A stretch of 64,000 nucleotides of DNA from Alphaproteobacteria bacterium (GTDB taxonomy: Bacteria; Pseudomonadota; Alphaproteobacteria; Micropepsales; Micropepsaceae), in contig CANHNJ010000001.1 of the NCBI GenBank assembly GCA_947462105.1, positions 62,001 to 126,000 of the forward strand. Reading direction: 5' to 3'. Positions 27,970 to 37,618 of the stretch are shown piece after piece; position 1 is the first letter of the stretch, and every line of letters starts with the position of its first letter. The notes under the pieces were generated by a model, which saw only the letters and a program-made list of their open reading frames with translations, searched no databases and was not told the origin of the DNA. Made by a program: the position numbers and the translations under genes.

Positions 27970-28734
27970 TTATTGTCGCAGTTGCGAGATGATTTGCGCA
28001 TGCAAGGCGGGCCCGGCCGCCACCATGCTGGGCTGCACCGCGTCCGCCCGGTTGTAGACCAGCGGCGCGCCCTGCCGGTCGGTGATCAAGCCGCCCGCTT
28101 CCTGCAGGATGACATCGGCCGCCGCCAGGTCCCAGTCGCGCTTGGCCGAAAGGCTGACCGTGGCGTCGAAACTGCCATCGGCCACCAGCGTCACGCGATA
28201 GGCGACCGAGTTGCGGGTTTCCACCCGCATCGGCGGCCAGGGCGGCGCGGTGAGCATGGTGCGGTCGCCCAGCATGGCGCAACCGGCCAGGCCGTGACAG
28301 GCGCTGACATGGATGGGGGCATCGTTGCAGAAAGCGCCGCCGCCCACCTGCGCTTTGTAAAGATGATCGAGCAGGGGATTGTAGACCACGCCTGCCACCG
28401 GCGCGCCGTCGCGCACCACCGCCGCGCAGACGGTGAAATGGGCGCGGCCTTTCAGGAAGGCGACGGTGCCGTCGATGGGATCGACGATGAACAGCGTGTG
28501 ATACTCCAGGCGTTTGCGGTCATCGACGCTTTCCTCCGACAGCCAGCCATAATCGGGCCGCGCCTGCGTCAGCGTGTGGCGCAGATAGGCATCGACTTCC
28601 AGGTCTGCTTCGGTGACGGGGCTGCCGCCCTGCTTGCTCCAGCTCTTGCAGCCTTCCTGGAAGCGCCGCCGCGCGATCTCGCCCCCGGCGCGGCAGGCCG
28701 CCTCCAACAGCGCGAGATCGTCCGATAGAGCCAA
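27970..28734 (-). CDS. cysQ: 3'(2'),5'-bisphosphate nucleotidase CysQ
   Basis: Inositol-monophosphatase-fold enzyme that hydrolyses 3'-phosphoadenosine 5'-phosphate, a by-product of sulfate assimilation. The 254 residues show the metal site EESVDDRKR, the signature DPIDGTVAFLKGRAHFTVC and the C-terminal KRDWDLAAADVILQEAGG. No ATG starts the conserved region; TTG at 28734 is chosen because GGAG lies seven bases before it and only two bases separate it from the pmbA stop. The related family member inositol monophosphatase cannot be excluded. Confidence 0.9.
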   Translation of the reverse strand: MALSDDLALLEAACRAGGEIARRRFQEGCKSWSKQGGSPVTEADLEVDAYLRHTLTQARPDYGWLSEESVDDRKRLEYHTLFIVDPIDGTVAFLKGRAHFTVCAAVVRDGAPVAGVVYNPLLDHLYKAQVGGGAFCNDAPIHVSACHGLAGCAMLGDRTMLTAPPWPPMRVETRNSVAYRVTLVADGSFDATVSLSAKRDWDLAAADVILQEAGGLITDRQGAPLVYNRADAVQPSMVAAGPALHAQIISQLRQ

Positions 28735-28736
28735 GG

Positions 28737-30083
28737 TTACGCTCCGGCCAGGGTCATTCCATCGATACGCACGGTAGGTGCATTGGTGCCTTGACGGAAC
28801 GCCAGATCGCTGGCGGGCGTCAGCCGGGCATACATGTCGATCAGATTGCCCGCGATGGTGACTTCGGCCACCGGGAAGGCGATCTCGCCATTCTCGATCC
28901 AGAAGCCCGCCGCGCCACGGCTGTAATCGCCAGTCACGCCATTGACGCCCATGCCCATCAGCTCGGTGACATAGAAGCCCTGCTTGATATCGCCGATCAG
29001 CTCCTGCACCGACGCCTTGCCCGCCGCCAGATAGAGATTGGTGATGGAGGGGGAGGGCGGGCCGCCGGTGCCGCGCGCGGCATGACCGGTGGTTGCCAGG
29101 CCAAGCTGGCGCGCGCTGGCGCAATCCAGCAGCCAGCTTGTCAGCTTGCCGTCATCGATCAGCGCGCGGCGCATGTTGGCGACACCTTCGCCGTCGAACG
29201 GCTTGGAGCGCAGGCCGCGCACCCGGTGCGGATCGTCGATGATGGTGATGCCCGGCGCGAAAATACCCGCGCCCATCTTGTCTTTCAGGAACGAGACGCC
29301 GCGCGCTATGGCAGCGCCCGAGATCGCGCCCGCGAAATGCCCCAGCAGGCCCGCCGCCTCGTCGGGATGAAACACCACCGGCACGCTCTGCGATTTCATG
29401 CTGCGCGGATTCAGCCGCCGCACTGCTTTCTCGCCGGCCGTGCGGCCAATGTCTTGGGCGCTGCGCAGGTCGCTGGCATGGCGCGTGCTGGCGTGATCAT
29501 AGTCGCGCTCCATGCCGGTGCCGATCCCCGCCAGCACCGCCACGCCGATGCCGTGGCTGGTGCCGGCATAGCGGCCATAGAATCCCGTCGAAGTCGCCAG
29601 CGCCACGGCGCTGCGCGAGAAAGACGCGCCGCCGCCTTCGGAATTGGTCACGCCCTTGACCGCCAGGGCGGCGCCTTCGACATCGCGCGCCATTTCGACC
29701 AGCCGCTCGGCGCTGGGCTCACCCGCGTCTTCCAGATCGAGGGCGGGAATATCGCGCGCCAGCCTGTCGGTGGGGGCGAGCCCCGCATACTTGTCCTCCG
29801 GCGCCAGCCTGGCCATCGTCACGGCGCGGGCGGGCAGGGCGGCAAGCGCATCGGCGGAGAAATCGGTGGAGGAGACGATGGCGACACGGTTGCCGACAAA
29901 GACGCGCAGGCCCAGATCAGAGCTTTCGGCGCGCTCGACATCCTCCAGCTTGCCCAGGCGATAGGAAACGGAAGAGGAAACGCCTTCGACGAACAGGGCG
30001 TCAGCGGCGTCGGCGCCGGCCTTTTTCGCCGCCGCCAGGACGGCAGCAAGAATGGCCTGCGGGTCTTTTGCGGGAGCTGTCAT
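28737..30083 (-). CDS. pmbA: TldE/PmbA metalloprotease subunit
   Basis: A 448-residue partner of TldD (tldD is at 43228). TldD/TldE forms a heterodimer that degrades unfolded peptides and matures peptide antibiotics and toxins in other bacteria. As expected for the TldE half, the HExxxH zinc motif of TldD is absent; the equivalent place reads VFHPDEAAGLLGHFAG. The N-terminal ribosome-like repeat and ENGEIAFPVAEVTIAGNL are family traits. ATG at 30083 gives the usual start. It heads the cysQ-DUF4170-msbA set. Confidence 0.93.
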   Translation of the reverse strand: MTAPAKDPQAILAAVLAAAKKAGADAADALFVEGVSSSVSYRLGKLEDVERAESSDLGLRVFVGNRVAIVSSTDFSADALAALPARAVTMARLAPEDKYAGLAPTDRLARDIPALDLEDAGEPSAERLVEMARDVEGAALAVKGVTNSEGGGASFSRSAVALATSTGFYGRYAGTSHGIGVAVLAGIGTGMERDYDHASTRHASDLRSAQDIGRTAGEKAVRRLNPRSMKSQSVPVVFHPDEAAGLLGHFAGAISGAAIARGVSFLKDKMGAGIFAPGITIIDDPHRVRGLRSKPFDGEGVANMRRALIDDGKLTSWLLDCASARQLGLATTGHAARGTGGPPSPSITNLYLAAGKASVQELIGDIKQGFYVTELMGMGVNGVTGDYSRGAAGFWIENGEIAFPVAEVTIAGNLIDMYARLTPASDLAFRQGTNAPTVRIDGMTLAGA

Positions 30084-30137
30084 CGGATTGCGATGCCCGA
30101 AAACCGCCCTTGGCGTCAAGCGCCGCGCCAGAACCCG

Positions 30138-31088
30138 TCAGTTCGCCGCGGGTTGCGGCGGCGCGGCCGCTGGTGCGGGCCTTGCCGAAGCCGGCGTGAT
30201 GTAAAGCTTCTTCTCGCCGAAAGCCATGTAGAGATGGAGCTTGCGCAACAGGTCCATGCCGATCACCACTTCCGGCTGGGCAAGCGCATTCTGCAGGGCA
30301 GCGGAACGGTTGCGCGCCGTGGCGGTGATGCTGCCGCTTTCGATGGCGCCGTTCGACACGATGTCGAACTTGATGTTGCGCAGTCCCAGCTGGTTCAGGC
30401 GCAGCATCCCGGTATGGCTTTTGCCGGTCATGCCCTCGCCGAGGCCCAGCACCTTGTCGGCAACCGCGTCCTTGAAGCGCAGGCCCATCGCGGCGGTGTC
30501 GATGACGCCGGTCAGCGCCTTGCCGTCGATTTCCACCGGCACGGTGACGCGGCCCTTGTCGATGGTCATCGGCAGCACGCCGACCACGCTGGCCTGCCAG
30601 TAGAGAACGCCACCGGGACAATGATCCTGCGAGAAGAAGCGCAGCTTGTCGGTGCCGAAATCAACGTCGATGTCGAAAGGCAGCATGTGGCTGAGCGAGA
30701 ACAGGCCGCGTCCGCCCGGCGGCGCGACCGACAGCTCCACATTCGAACCCTGCATCGTGCCCACGGCGAAGCTCTTGGCCGTCACCTTGTTGCTGTGGGC
30801 GTTGCCCCTGGCGTCGTACAGCGCCAGGTCGCTCGGGCTGATCGCCAGGCCAAGGCTCTTGGCGGTGTCTTCGCTGATCTGGGTGGCGGTGCCAGCGGTG
30901 GCAAAGACAAGATTTTGCCTGGTGCCGTCGATCTCGACCGGCACCTGGGATGGTCCTGGCCCACGCGACTCCATCTGGATTTCATTGTCGAGCTTGAGCT
31001 GCTTGGTGCAGGCGGCTTCCTGCGCGGCGGCGGGTCCGGCAAGGACGCAGGCCAGCGGCAGGATAATCAAGAGTTGAGTATGGCGCAC
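30138..31088 (-). CDS. Exported retropepsin-like protein with degenerate active site
   Basis: A 316-residue protein with a signal peptide ending PAAAQ and two copies of an aspartyl-protease (retropepsin) fold. In the first copy the active-site motif is FATAGTATQIS, so the usual D-T/S-G Asp is lost; the second has VIDTAAMG, keeping Asp and Thr. The C-terminal end has GMDLLRKLHLYMAFGEKKL, the typical late beta strand. GTG at 31088 is preferred: GGGGGG ends three bases before it and it places the signal peptide at the very N-terminus. The tail is Ala/Pro rich. Confidence 0.8.
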   Translation of the reverse strand: MRHTQLLIILPLACVLAGPAAAQEAACTKQLKLDNEIQMESRGPGPSQVPVEIDGTRQNLVFATAGTATQISEDTAKSLGLAISPSDLALYDARGNAHSNKVTAKSFAVGTMQGSNVELSVAPPGGRGLFSLSHMLPFDIDVDFGTDKLRFFSQDHCPGGVLYWQASVVGVLPMTIDKGRVTVPVEIDGKALTGVIDTAAMGLRFKDAVADKVLGLGEGMTGKSHTGMLRLNQLGLRNIKFDIVSNGAIESGSITATARNRSAALQNALAQPEVVIGMDLLRKLHLYMAFGEKKLYITPASARPAPAAAPPQPAAN

Positions 31089-31205
31089 GTTTCCCCCCGG
31101 TCCCGTTTTCCCAAGCACGACACAGGGTGCGGCGCACAATCAAGCGGCTTGCAGGCGCAAACGCCGCATTTTGCGAGACGAAAGAGTCACGAATTGTAGC
31201 GGTGG

Positions 31206-32732
31206 CTACTTCCAGATCGGCTTGCCCGGGCCGGGCAGGCCAAGCTTCGCCCATTTTTCCGTGACGCGGCGGACCACATCCTCGTCCATGGCGATCTTCT
31301 GGCCCCATTCGCGGTGGGTTTCGGGCGGCAGCTTGTTGGTGGCGTCCAACCCGATCTTGGAGCCCAGGCCGCTTTCCGGCGAGGCGAAGTCGAGATAATC
31401 GATCGGCGTGCTTTCGATCAGCGTCACGTCGCGCGCCGGGTCCATGCGGGTGGAAACCGCCCACATCACATCCTTCCAGTCCCGCGCATTGATGTCGTCA
31501 TCCACCACGATCACCCACTTGGTGTACATGAACTGGCGCAAGTAAGACCACACCGCCATCATCACGCGCTTGGCATGGCCGGGATAGGCCTTCTTCATGC
31601 TCACCACGGCGATGCGATAGGAACAGCCTTCGGGTGGCAGCCAGAAATCCACGATCTCCGGAAATTGCTGCTTGATGAGCGGAATGAAGACTTCGTTTAG
31701 CGCCTCGCCCAGCACCGACGGTTCATCCGGCGGCCGCGCCGTGTAGGTGGAAAGATAGACCGGCTTTTTGCGCATGGTGATCGCCGTCACCGTGAAAATG
31801 GGGAACGGCTCGACCGAATTGTAATAGCCGGTGTGATCGCCATAGGGGCCCTCGGGCGCATAGTCGCTGAGCGAGACTTCGCCCTCGATCACGATCTCGG
31901 CCTCGGCGGGCACTTTCAGCGGCTGCGACACGCAATCGGCCAGCGCCATCCGCGATCCGCGCAACAGGCCCGCGAACTGGTATTCGCTCAGCGTTTCGGG
32001 CACCGGCGTCACCGCAGCCAGGATCATGCCGGGATCGGCGCCGATCACGGCGGCGGCGGGCAGCGGCACCGGCTTCTCCTTGCCCCAGCGATGATGATGC
32101 TGCGCCCCGCCGCGATGCTTCAGCCAGCGCATGATGGTCTGGTTCTTGTTCAGCACCTGCATGCGGTAGATGCCGAGATTGTAATTGTCATCGCGGGAAT
32201 CCGACGGCCCCTTGGTCACCACCAGCGGCCAGGTGATCAGCGGCGCGGGCTCGCCCGGCCAGCAGGTCATCACCGGCAGCCTGGTCAGGTCGATGTCATC
32301 GCCCCGTAGCACCACCTCCTGGCAGGGCGGGCTGGAAACGGTCTTGGGCTTCATCGCCAGCACGGTCTTGACCAGCGGCAGCAGTTCGGCGGCTTCGCCC
32401 AGGCTGCGCGGCGGCTGCGGCTGGCGCAGTTGCGCCAGCAATTCGCCGACTTCGCGCAGTTGCGGCGCGGCGGTGCGTTCGATGCCGCCCATCGTTACGC
32501 CCAGAGCGACGCGCTTGACCGTGCCGAACAGGTTGACCAGCACCGGCATGTCGGATGGCGTGCCATCGGCGCGGATGGGATTTTCGAAGATCACCGCCGG
32601 GCCGCCCTCGGCGATCAGGCGGGTCTGGATTTCCGTCATCTCCAGCACGGTGGAGACGGGCTCGTGCACGCGCACCAGTTCACCGTCCTTTTCCAGACGG
32701 GCGATGAAATCGCGCAGGGACTTGTAGGCCAT
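31206..32732 (-). CDS. ubiD: UbiD family 4-hydroxy-3-polyprenylbenzoate decarboxylase
   Basis: Prenylated-FMN decarboxylase of ubiquinone synthesis. The 508 residues carry the cofactor region [20 protein letters not shown] and [12 protein letters not shown], the [16 protein letters not shown] loop with catalytic Glu, and the C-terminal [28 protein letters not shown]. The cofactor synthase ubiX is not in the window; ubiA (35867) supplies the substrate. The start lies 19 bases from the end of the permease gene on the same strand, so the two may be co-transcribed. Confidence 0.95.
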   Translation of the reverse strand: MAYKSLRDFIARLEKDGELVRVHEPVSTVLEMTEIQTRLIAEGGPAVIFENPIRADGTPSDMPVLVNLFGTVKRVALGVTMGGIERTAAPQLREVGELLAQLRQPQPPRSLGEAAELLPLVKTVLAMKPKTVSSPPCQEVVLRGDDIDLTRLPVMTCWPGEPAPLITWPLVVTKGPSDSRDDNYNLGIYRMQVLNKNQTIMRWLKHRGGAQHHHRWGKEKPVPLPAAAVIGADPGMILAAVTPVPETLSEYQFAGLLRGSRMALADCVSQPLKVPAEAEIVIEGEVSLSDYAPEGPYGDHTGYYNSVEPFPIFTVTAITMRKKPVYLSTYTARPPDEPSVLGEALNEVFIPLIKQQFPEIVDFWLPPEGCSYRIAVVSMKKAYPGHAKRVMMAVWSYLRQFMYTKWVIVVDDDINARDWKDVMWAVSTRMDPARDVTLIESTPIDYLDFASPESGLGSKIGLDATNKLPPETHREWGQKIAMDEDVVRRVTEKWAKLGLPGPGKPIWK

Positions 32733-32751
32733 GAGCCTTCTTAAGCGCGTC

Positions 32752-34197
32752 TTAGTCGCGCTTCAAGGCGTAGCTGGGCGTCCGGGCGTGATGGCGCGCA
32801 TAGAGGAAGTAGATCGTCAGGCCGATGGCGAACCAGATCACCAGCCGGATCCAGGTATCCAGCGGCAGGCCCGCCATCATCGCGCCACAGACCAGGATGC
32901 CGCCGATGGGAACAATCGGAACCCACGGGGTGCGGAAGGGCCGGTGCACATTGGGATGGGTCTTGCGCAGCACCATCACCGAGACACAGACCAGCACGAA
33001 GGCGGCCAGGGTGCCGATGGAGACCAGCTCGATCAGCAGGTCGTGCGGCAGGAAGGCCGACAGCAGGGCCGCCACGCCGCCGATCAGGATGGTGGAGACA
33101 TGCGGCGTGCGGAACTTCGGATGCACCTTGCTGAACAGCGGCGGCAGCATGCCGTCGCGGCTCATGGCGTAGAAGATGCGCGCTTGGCCCAGCAGCAGCA
33201 CCAGCACGACGGTGCCCAGGCCCAGCACGGCGCCGATATTGACCAGCGGCACCAGCCAGGCCAGCGCGCCGCCGGTGGCTTCCACCGCCGTGGCGACGGG
33301 CTGGGGCACGTTCAGGGTGGTGTAGTTGGCCATGCCGGTCATCACGATGCACATCAGCACATACAGGATGGTGCAGATGCCCAGCGAACCCAGGATGCCG
33401 ATGGGCATGTTGCGCTGGGGGTTCTTGGCTTCCTGCGCCGCGACCGAGACGGAATCGAAGCCGATATAGGCGAAGAAGACCACGCCCGACGCACGCAGGA
33501 TGCCGCTCCAGCCATACTGGCCGAAGGTGCCGGTATTTTCCGGGATGAAGGGCGTCAGATTGTCGGCGGTGACGTACTGGAAGCCGAAGCCGATCACCAG
33601 CAGCACCACGATCAGCTTCAGCGCCACCATGACGGCGTTGAAGCTGGCGCTGGCCTTAATGCCGATCACCAGCAGGATGGTCAGCAGCAGGATCAGGATT
33701 GCTGCGGGCAGGTTGATGATGGCGCCCGACAGGTGCATGGTGCCGGTGGCGGCCTCCCAGGTCACGGGCGAAGTCGAAAGATGATCGGGAATGGTGATGC
33801 CGAAATTGGCCATCATGCCCTTGAAGTATCCGGCCCAGCCCACCGCCACGGCGGACCCGGCGGCGAGATATTCCAGGATCAGGTCCCAGCCGATGATCCA
33901 GGCGAAGAACTTGCCCAGCGTGGCGAAGGAATAGGAGTAGGCGCTGCCCGCCACCGGGATCATCGAGGCGAACTCGGCATAGCAGAGCCCGGCCAGCAGG
34001 CAGCCGGTTCCGGCGACCAGGTAGGAGATGACGACGGCGGGGCCAGCATAGTTGGCGGCGGCCTGGCCGGTGGAGACGAAGATGCCCGCGCCGATGATGG
34101 CGCCGATGCCCAGCATGATGAGATGGACCGGCCCCAGGGCGCGCTTCAGTTCGTTGCCGTTGTCTTCGGCGTCCGGATTGAGCGGAATACCAGCCAT
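32752..34197 (-). CDS. APC superfamily amino acid permease
   Basis: A 481-residue transporter with about 12-13 transmembrane helices. [27 protein letters not shown] is the APC signature of TM1, and [21 protein letters not shown] lies in TM6, as in cationic amino acid transporters (CAT/YfnA type). ATG at 34197 is chosen; GGGGG about seven bases before it serves as ribosome site, and a TTG four codons upstream is possible. Substrate not determined. It lies upstream of ubiD. Confidence 0.9.
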   Translation of the reverse strand: MAGIPLNPDAEDNGNELKRALGPVHLIMLGIGAIIGAGIFVSTGQAAANYAGPAVVISYLVAGTGCLLAGLCYAEFASMIPVAGSAYSYSFATLGKFFAWIIGWDLILEYLAAGSAVAVGWAGYFKGMMANFGITIPDHLSTSPVTWEAATGTMHLSGAIINLPAAILILLLTILLVIGIKASASFNAVMVALKLIVVLLVIGFGFQYVTADNLTPFIPENTGTFGQYGWSGILRASGVVFFAYIGFDSVSVAAQEAKNPQRNMPIGILGSLGICTILYVLMCIVMTGMANYTTLNVPQPVATAVEATGGALAWLVPLVNIGAVLGLGTVVLVLLLGQARIFYAMSRDGMLPPLFSKVHPKFRTPHVSTILIGGVAALLSAFLPHDLLIELVSIGTLAAFVLVCVSVMVLRKTHPNVHRPFRTPWVPIVPIGGILVCGAMMAGLPLDTWIRLVIWFAIGLTIYFLYARHHARTPSYALKRD

Positions 34198-34249
34198 GAT
34201 TGCCCCCAAGCAAAACCGCGATCACTCTGCCAGAGGGCGGGGGAACCGC

Positions 34250-34885
34250 CTAGCCCCGGACCAATCGATACACGCTGGTTTCGCGGATCTCGCGGTCCTC
34301 AAGGTCGCGCGTCGTCTGCACATTATATGTGCTCAGCTTCTCCACGCCTGCCTTGGGGAAATAGCTGCGTCCCGGATCGCCCATCAGCACCGGGCAGGTG
34401 AGCGGGCCCAGCCAGGCCAGCAGGCTTTCCGCCAGCGGGCGCTCATAGAACAGGTCGCCGACCAGGATCACCTCCCAGGGCGCGTGACCGCCGATCAGGT
34501 TGCAGGTCGCCACCTTCAGCGTCACGCCATTGGCCTGTGCGTTCATCGCGATGGCGGTGGCGGCAAAAGCATCGATGTCTGCCGCGGTCACGGCCTTTGC
34601 CCCTGCCTGCATCGCGGCGATGCCGACCAGCCCGGAGCCGCTGCCGATATCGAGCACGCTTTTCCCCGCCACGACCTGCGGGTTGTCGAGAATGTAGCGC
34701 GCCAGCGCCTGCCCACCGGCCCAGGCAAAGGCCCAGTAGGGCGGCGGCACACCCATCTCCTCCAGTTCCTCCTCGGTCTTCTTCCACAGCGGCACGACTT
34801 CGGTGGCCAGCCGCAGCGTGATCTCCGGCACCAGCGGCGGCGCCAGTGCCAGCGTGTTGTCGCGGATGAAGTCTTGCGGCGTCAT
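34250..34885 (-). CDS. Class I methyltransferase, ETF-beta lysine methyltransferase (METTL20) type
   Basis: A 211-residue SAM-dependent protein methyltransferase. SAM motif I is VLDIGSGSGLVGIAA, with ADIDAFAATAIAMN as motif II. The phrases PPYWAFAWAGGQALARYILDNP at the N-terminal side and VLMGDPGRSYFPK near the C-terminus are the traits of the ETFB lysine methyltransferase family (human METTL20 and its alphaproteobacterial homologues), which modify electron transfer flavoprotein. The start is coupled to the LysE-type gene by an ATGA overlap. No etfAB genes are in the window. Confidence 0.75.
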   Translation of the reverse strand: MTPQDFIRDNTLALAPPLVPEITLRLATEVVPLWKKTEEELEEMGVPPPYWAFAWAGGQALARYILDNPQVVAGKSVLDIGSGSGLVGIAAMQAGAKAVTAADIDAFAATAIAMNAQANGVTLKVATCNLIGGHAPWEVILVGDLFYERPLAESLLAWLGPLTCPVLMGDPGRSYFPKAGVEKLSTYNVQTTRDLEDREIRETSVYRLVRG

Positions 34886-35508
34886 GTGGTCCACGCGAAG
34901 AATATCCCCAATACCAGCATCATCGCGCCGCTGAGGCGTTCGCGCCAAAGGTCGTGATGCGCCGCCGCCAGGCGTCCGCTCCTGGCCGCCAGCCAGCCAT
35001 AACCGCCCAGCACCAGGCCTTCGCCCAGCATCGTTACCACGAACAGCACGGCATATTGCGGCAGCAGTGGCGCGCCGGTGTCGATGAAGGGCGGCAGGAA
35101 GGCGCCGAAGAACAGCATCGCCTTGGGATTGCCGATCTGGGTCAGCAGCGCCTGGACGAATGGCCCCTGCCGCAGCTCAGGCCGCTTGGCGGCGGCATGC
35201 GGGTGGCGGCTGTGCCACAAGGCCGTCGCGCCCAGCCACAGCAGGTAGGCCGCGCCGGCATAGCGCAAGGTGCGCAGGGCATCGGGCCAGCCGGTGACCA
35301 GCGCCCCCAGTCCGGCGGCGAACAGGAGGTACCAGATCGCGTTGCCCAGTTGCACGCCGCCATTGGCCAGCAAAGCGGCGCGCCAGCCGCTGCGGAAGCC
35401 ATAGGCGGTGACCATCGCCACGGTGGGGCCGGGCGAAAGCGAGAACAGCAATTCCCCCACGGTGAAAAGCAGCAGGCCATGCCAGCTCAGGATCGGCAGG
35501 GCGGTCAT
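34882..35508 (-). CDS. LysE family exporter
   Basis: A 208-residue inner-membrane protein with six hydrophobic segments. LFSLSPGPTVAMVTAYGFRSGWRAALLANGG is the RhtB/LysE signature, and the PFVQALLTQIGNPKAMLFFGAFLPPFI loop is also characteristic. Family members export lysine, arginine, homoserine, threonine or leucine; the substrate is not readable here. It is the first gene of the minus-strand run and is coupled to the methyltransferase gene. Confidence 0.92.
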   Translation of the reverse strand: MTALPILSWHGLLLFTVGELLFSLSPGPTVAMVTAYGFRSGWRAALLANGGVQLGNAIWYLLFAAGLGALVTGWPDALRTLRYAGAAYLLWLGATALWHSRHPHAAAKRPELRQGPFVQALLTQIGNPKAMLFFGAFLPPFIDTGAPLLPQYAVLFVVTMLGEGLVLGGYGWLAARSGRLAAAHHDLWRERLSGAMMLVLGIFFAWTT

Positions 35509-35564
35509 GGCCGCGCCCTTTTCAGGCGTTGAGTCCTGGCGCAAGCTGCCGCCGGGAGGTGCGC

Positions 35565-35864
35565 ATGACCTATCGCAGCTTTGCCGAATTCTATCCCTTC
35601 TATCTCAGCGAGCATGCCAGGCGGGCGACGCGGCGGATTCATTTCGTCGGCACTTCGCTGGCGCTGGTGCTGCTGCTGGCGTCGCTGCTGACGGGGCGTA
35701 TCGGCCTGTTCGGGCTGGCGCTGGTCTGCGGCTATGGCTTTGCCTGGTATGGACATTTCTTTTTCGAGAAGAACCGGCCCGCGACTTTCCGCTATCCGCT
35801 CTACAGCCTGATGGGCGACGGGAGAATGTTCTGGGAAATCCTCACCGGCAGGATCGCGTTCTAG
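35565..35864 (+). CDS. DUF962/Mpo1-like membrane protein
   Basis: A 99-residue protein starting MTYRSFAEFYPFYLSEHARRATRRIHFVGT, the typical N-terminus of DUF962 proteins, with two membrane helices and a later WYGHFFFEKNRPATF. The conserved His residues (H17, H26 and the H in WYGHF) match those of yeast Mpo1, an iron-dependent dioxygenase that oxidises 2-hydroxy fatty acids. GGGAGG precedes the ATG by about six bases. It converges with ubiA, two bases away. Confidence 0.88.
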   Translation: MTYRSFAEFYPFYLSEHARRATRRIHFVGTSLALVLLLASLLTGRIGLFGLALVCGYGFAWYGHFFFEKNRPATFRYPLYSLMGDGRMFWEILTGRIAF

Positions 35865-35866
35865 GT

Positions 35867-36799
35867 TCATCCGAACCAGTTGGCGGCGAGGAACGCGATG
35901 GCGATCAGCGCGCCGGTATTGCGGTTGGCGCGGAACAGCACCAACGCACCATCGCCATCCTCGGCCTCCAGCTTTTTCACCTGCCAGGCCAAGTGCGCTC
36001 CCGCCGCCAGCATCAGCGGCGTGAACAGCCAGCCGGTATGGGCGGCATAGCCAGAGGCCAGCACCAGCACGAAGGCGATGACATAGAAGCGCGCCACCCA
36101 AGCCCTGGTGTTGGCGCCGAACAGCCGCGCGGTGGACTTCACGCCGATCAGGGCGTCGTCATCCTTGTCCTGCAGGGCATAGATGGTGTCATAGCCCAGG
36201 GTCCAGAAGATGAGGCCCGCATAGAGCATGGCGTCGGACCAGCCGATGTTGCCGGTCTGGGCGGCGAAGCCCAGCAGCGCCCCCCAGTTGAAGGTCAGGC
36301 CCAGCCAGGCCTGCGGCCACCAGGTGATCCGCTTCATGAAGGGATAGGCCGCCACCAGCAGCAGCGAGCCCGCGCCCAGCGCCACGGCAAAATTGTTGAG
36401 CTGCAGCAGGATGACCAGCCCCGTCAGGCATTGCGCCACCAGGAAGACCAGCGCGGCCTCGACGCTGACGGCGCCCGATGGAATGGGCCGCCCCCGGGTG
36501 CGCGCCACCGCTGCGTCGAACTTGCGGTCGATGATGTCGTTGAAGGTGCAGCCCGCGCCCCGCATCACGATGGCGCCCAGCCCGAACAGGATACTGTAAT
36601 AAAGGTCGCGCCAGTCGGTGAAGCTGCGATCCTGCACAGTGGCCCCCAGCACCAGCCCGAAGACGCAGGGCCAGAACAGCAGCCAGACCCCGATGGGCCG
36701 GTCCAGCCGCATCAGTTGCAGGTAGGGCCGCACGCGCGGGGGCAGGGCCTCCATCCAGGGCGCGGCGATGGCGTCGGCGGGTTGCGCAGTTTGTGTCAT
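35867..36799 (-). CDS. ubiA: 4-hydroxybenzoate polyprenyltransferase
   Basis: Membrane prenyltransferase that joins the polyprenyl chain to 4-hydroxybenzoate, the step before UbiD in ubiquinone synthesis. The 310 residues have about eight membrane helices, the first Asp-rich motif NDIIDRKFDAAVARTRGRPIPSG and the second YDTIYALQDKDDD. RPIGVWLLFWP near the N-terminus is also UbiA-specific. ATG at 36799 is used; it diverges from rsmE with only 17 bases between, so the promoters of both must lie inside or across these coding starts. Confidence 0.95.
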   Translation of the reverse strand: MTQTAQPADAIAAPWMEALPPRVRPYLQLMRLDRPIGVWLLFWPCVFGLVLGATVQDRSFTDWRDLYYSILFGLGAIVMRGAGCTFNDIIDRKFDAAVARTRGRPIPSGAVSVEAALVFLVAQCLTGLVILLQLNNFAVALGAGSLLLVAAYPFMKRITWWPQAWLGLTFNWGALLGFAAQTGNIGWSDAMLYAGLIFWTLGYDTIYALQDKDDDALIGVKSTARLFGANTRAWVARFYVIAFVLVLASGYAAHTGWLFTPLMLAAGAHLAWQVKKLEAEDGDGALVLFRANRNTGALIAIAFLAANWFG

Positions 36800-36816
36800 G
36801 CAGGCTTTAGTCTGGC

Positions 36817-37587
36817 ATGGCTGACGCGTTGATGGAAACGGGCGGGCGTACCCGGCTTTATGTGACTGCCGATCTGGGCGCAGGCGTGGCGCTGCCGCTG
36901 TCGGATGGGCACGCACATTATCTCCTGCATGTGCTGCGGGGCAAACCGGGCGACCGCGTCTGCCTGTTCAATGGCCGCGACGGCGAATGGCTTGCGGAAC
37001 TGGAAACCGTGAGCAAGCGCGGCGGCATCGTGCGGGCGCTGGCGCAGACCGCGCCGCAAGCGCCGGTGCCCGATCTGTGGCTGGTCTTTGCGCCGGTGAA
37101 GAAGACACCGGCTGATTACCTGGCGCAGAAGGCGACGGAGCTGGGCGTGGCGAAACTCCAGCCGGTCTTCACCCGCCGCACCATCGTCAGCCGCGTCAAC
37201 GCGGAGCGCCTGCTCGCCAACGCCATCGAGGCGGCGGAACAGTCGGATCGTGTCTGCGTGCCGCAAATCGCCGCGCCGCTAACGCTCGAAAAGCTGCTGG
37301 CGTCCTGGCCGCAAGAACGGCGGCTTTATTTCTGCGACGAGGGCGGTGACGCGAAGCCAATGGCACAGGCCGCCGCGCCCGCGCCCGCCGCCATCCTCAC
37401 CGGCCCCGAAGGCGGCTTCGATCCGGCCGAGCGCGCCATGCTGCGCGCCCTGCCATTCGTGATGCCGGTGACGCTGGGGCCGCGCATCCTGCGCGCCGAC
37501 ACCGCCGCGCTGGCGGCGCTGGCGATATGGCAGAGCGTGGCGGGGGATTTTCCCGCTGCTCTTGCGCCTGCCTCGCCGGATGCCTAA
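36817..37587 (+). CDS. rsmE: 16S rRNA (uracil-1498-N3)-methyltransferase
   Basis: SPOUT-fold methyltransferase of the small ribosomal subunit. The 256 residues contain the N-terminal PUA-like part HAHYLLHVLRGKPGDRVCLFNGRDGEW, the KTPADYLAQKATELGVAKLQPV motif and the knotted SAM site ILTGPEGGFDPAERAML with LGPRILRADTAALAALA. It is upstream of gshA in the same direction with 31 bases between. Confidence 0.95.
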   Translation: MADALMETGGRTRLYVTADLGAGVALPLSDGHAHYLLHVLRGKPGDRVCLFNGRDGEWLAELETVSKRGGIVRALAQTAPQAPVPDLWLVFAPVKKTPADYLAQKATELGVAKLQPVFTRRTIVSRVNAERLLANAIEAAEQSDRVCVPQIAAPLTLEKLLASWPQERRLYFCDEGGDAKPMAQAAAPAPAAILTGPEGGFDPAERAMLRALPFVMPVTLGPRILRADTAALAALAIWQSVAGDFPAALAPASPDA

Positions 37588-37618
37588 CTAGCGCCCAGGG
37601 ACCCGCCAGAAGGTATTC

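Noticed and set aside
28735-28740. GTAACC on the minus strand near the cysQ start
   Set aside because: The sequence 15 bases on is GATCT, not CGAA, and it lies across the cysQ start codon, so it is not a third SigF-type promoter.
28791-31199. 802-codon plus-strand open frame
   Set aside because: Antisense to pmbA and the retropepsin-like gene; composition is the mirror of those genes, with no family motif or ribosome site.
32731-34401. 556-codon plus-strand open frame rich in His, Asp and Gln
   Set aside because: Antisense of the permease gene; the His/Gln bias comes from reversed hydrophobic codons.
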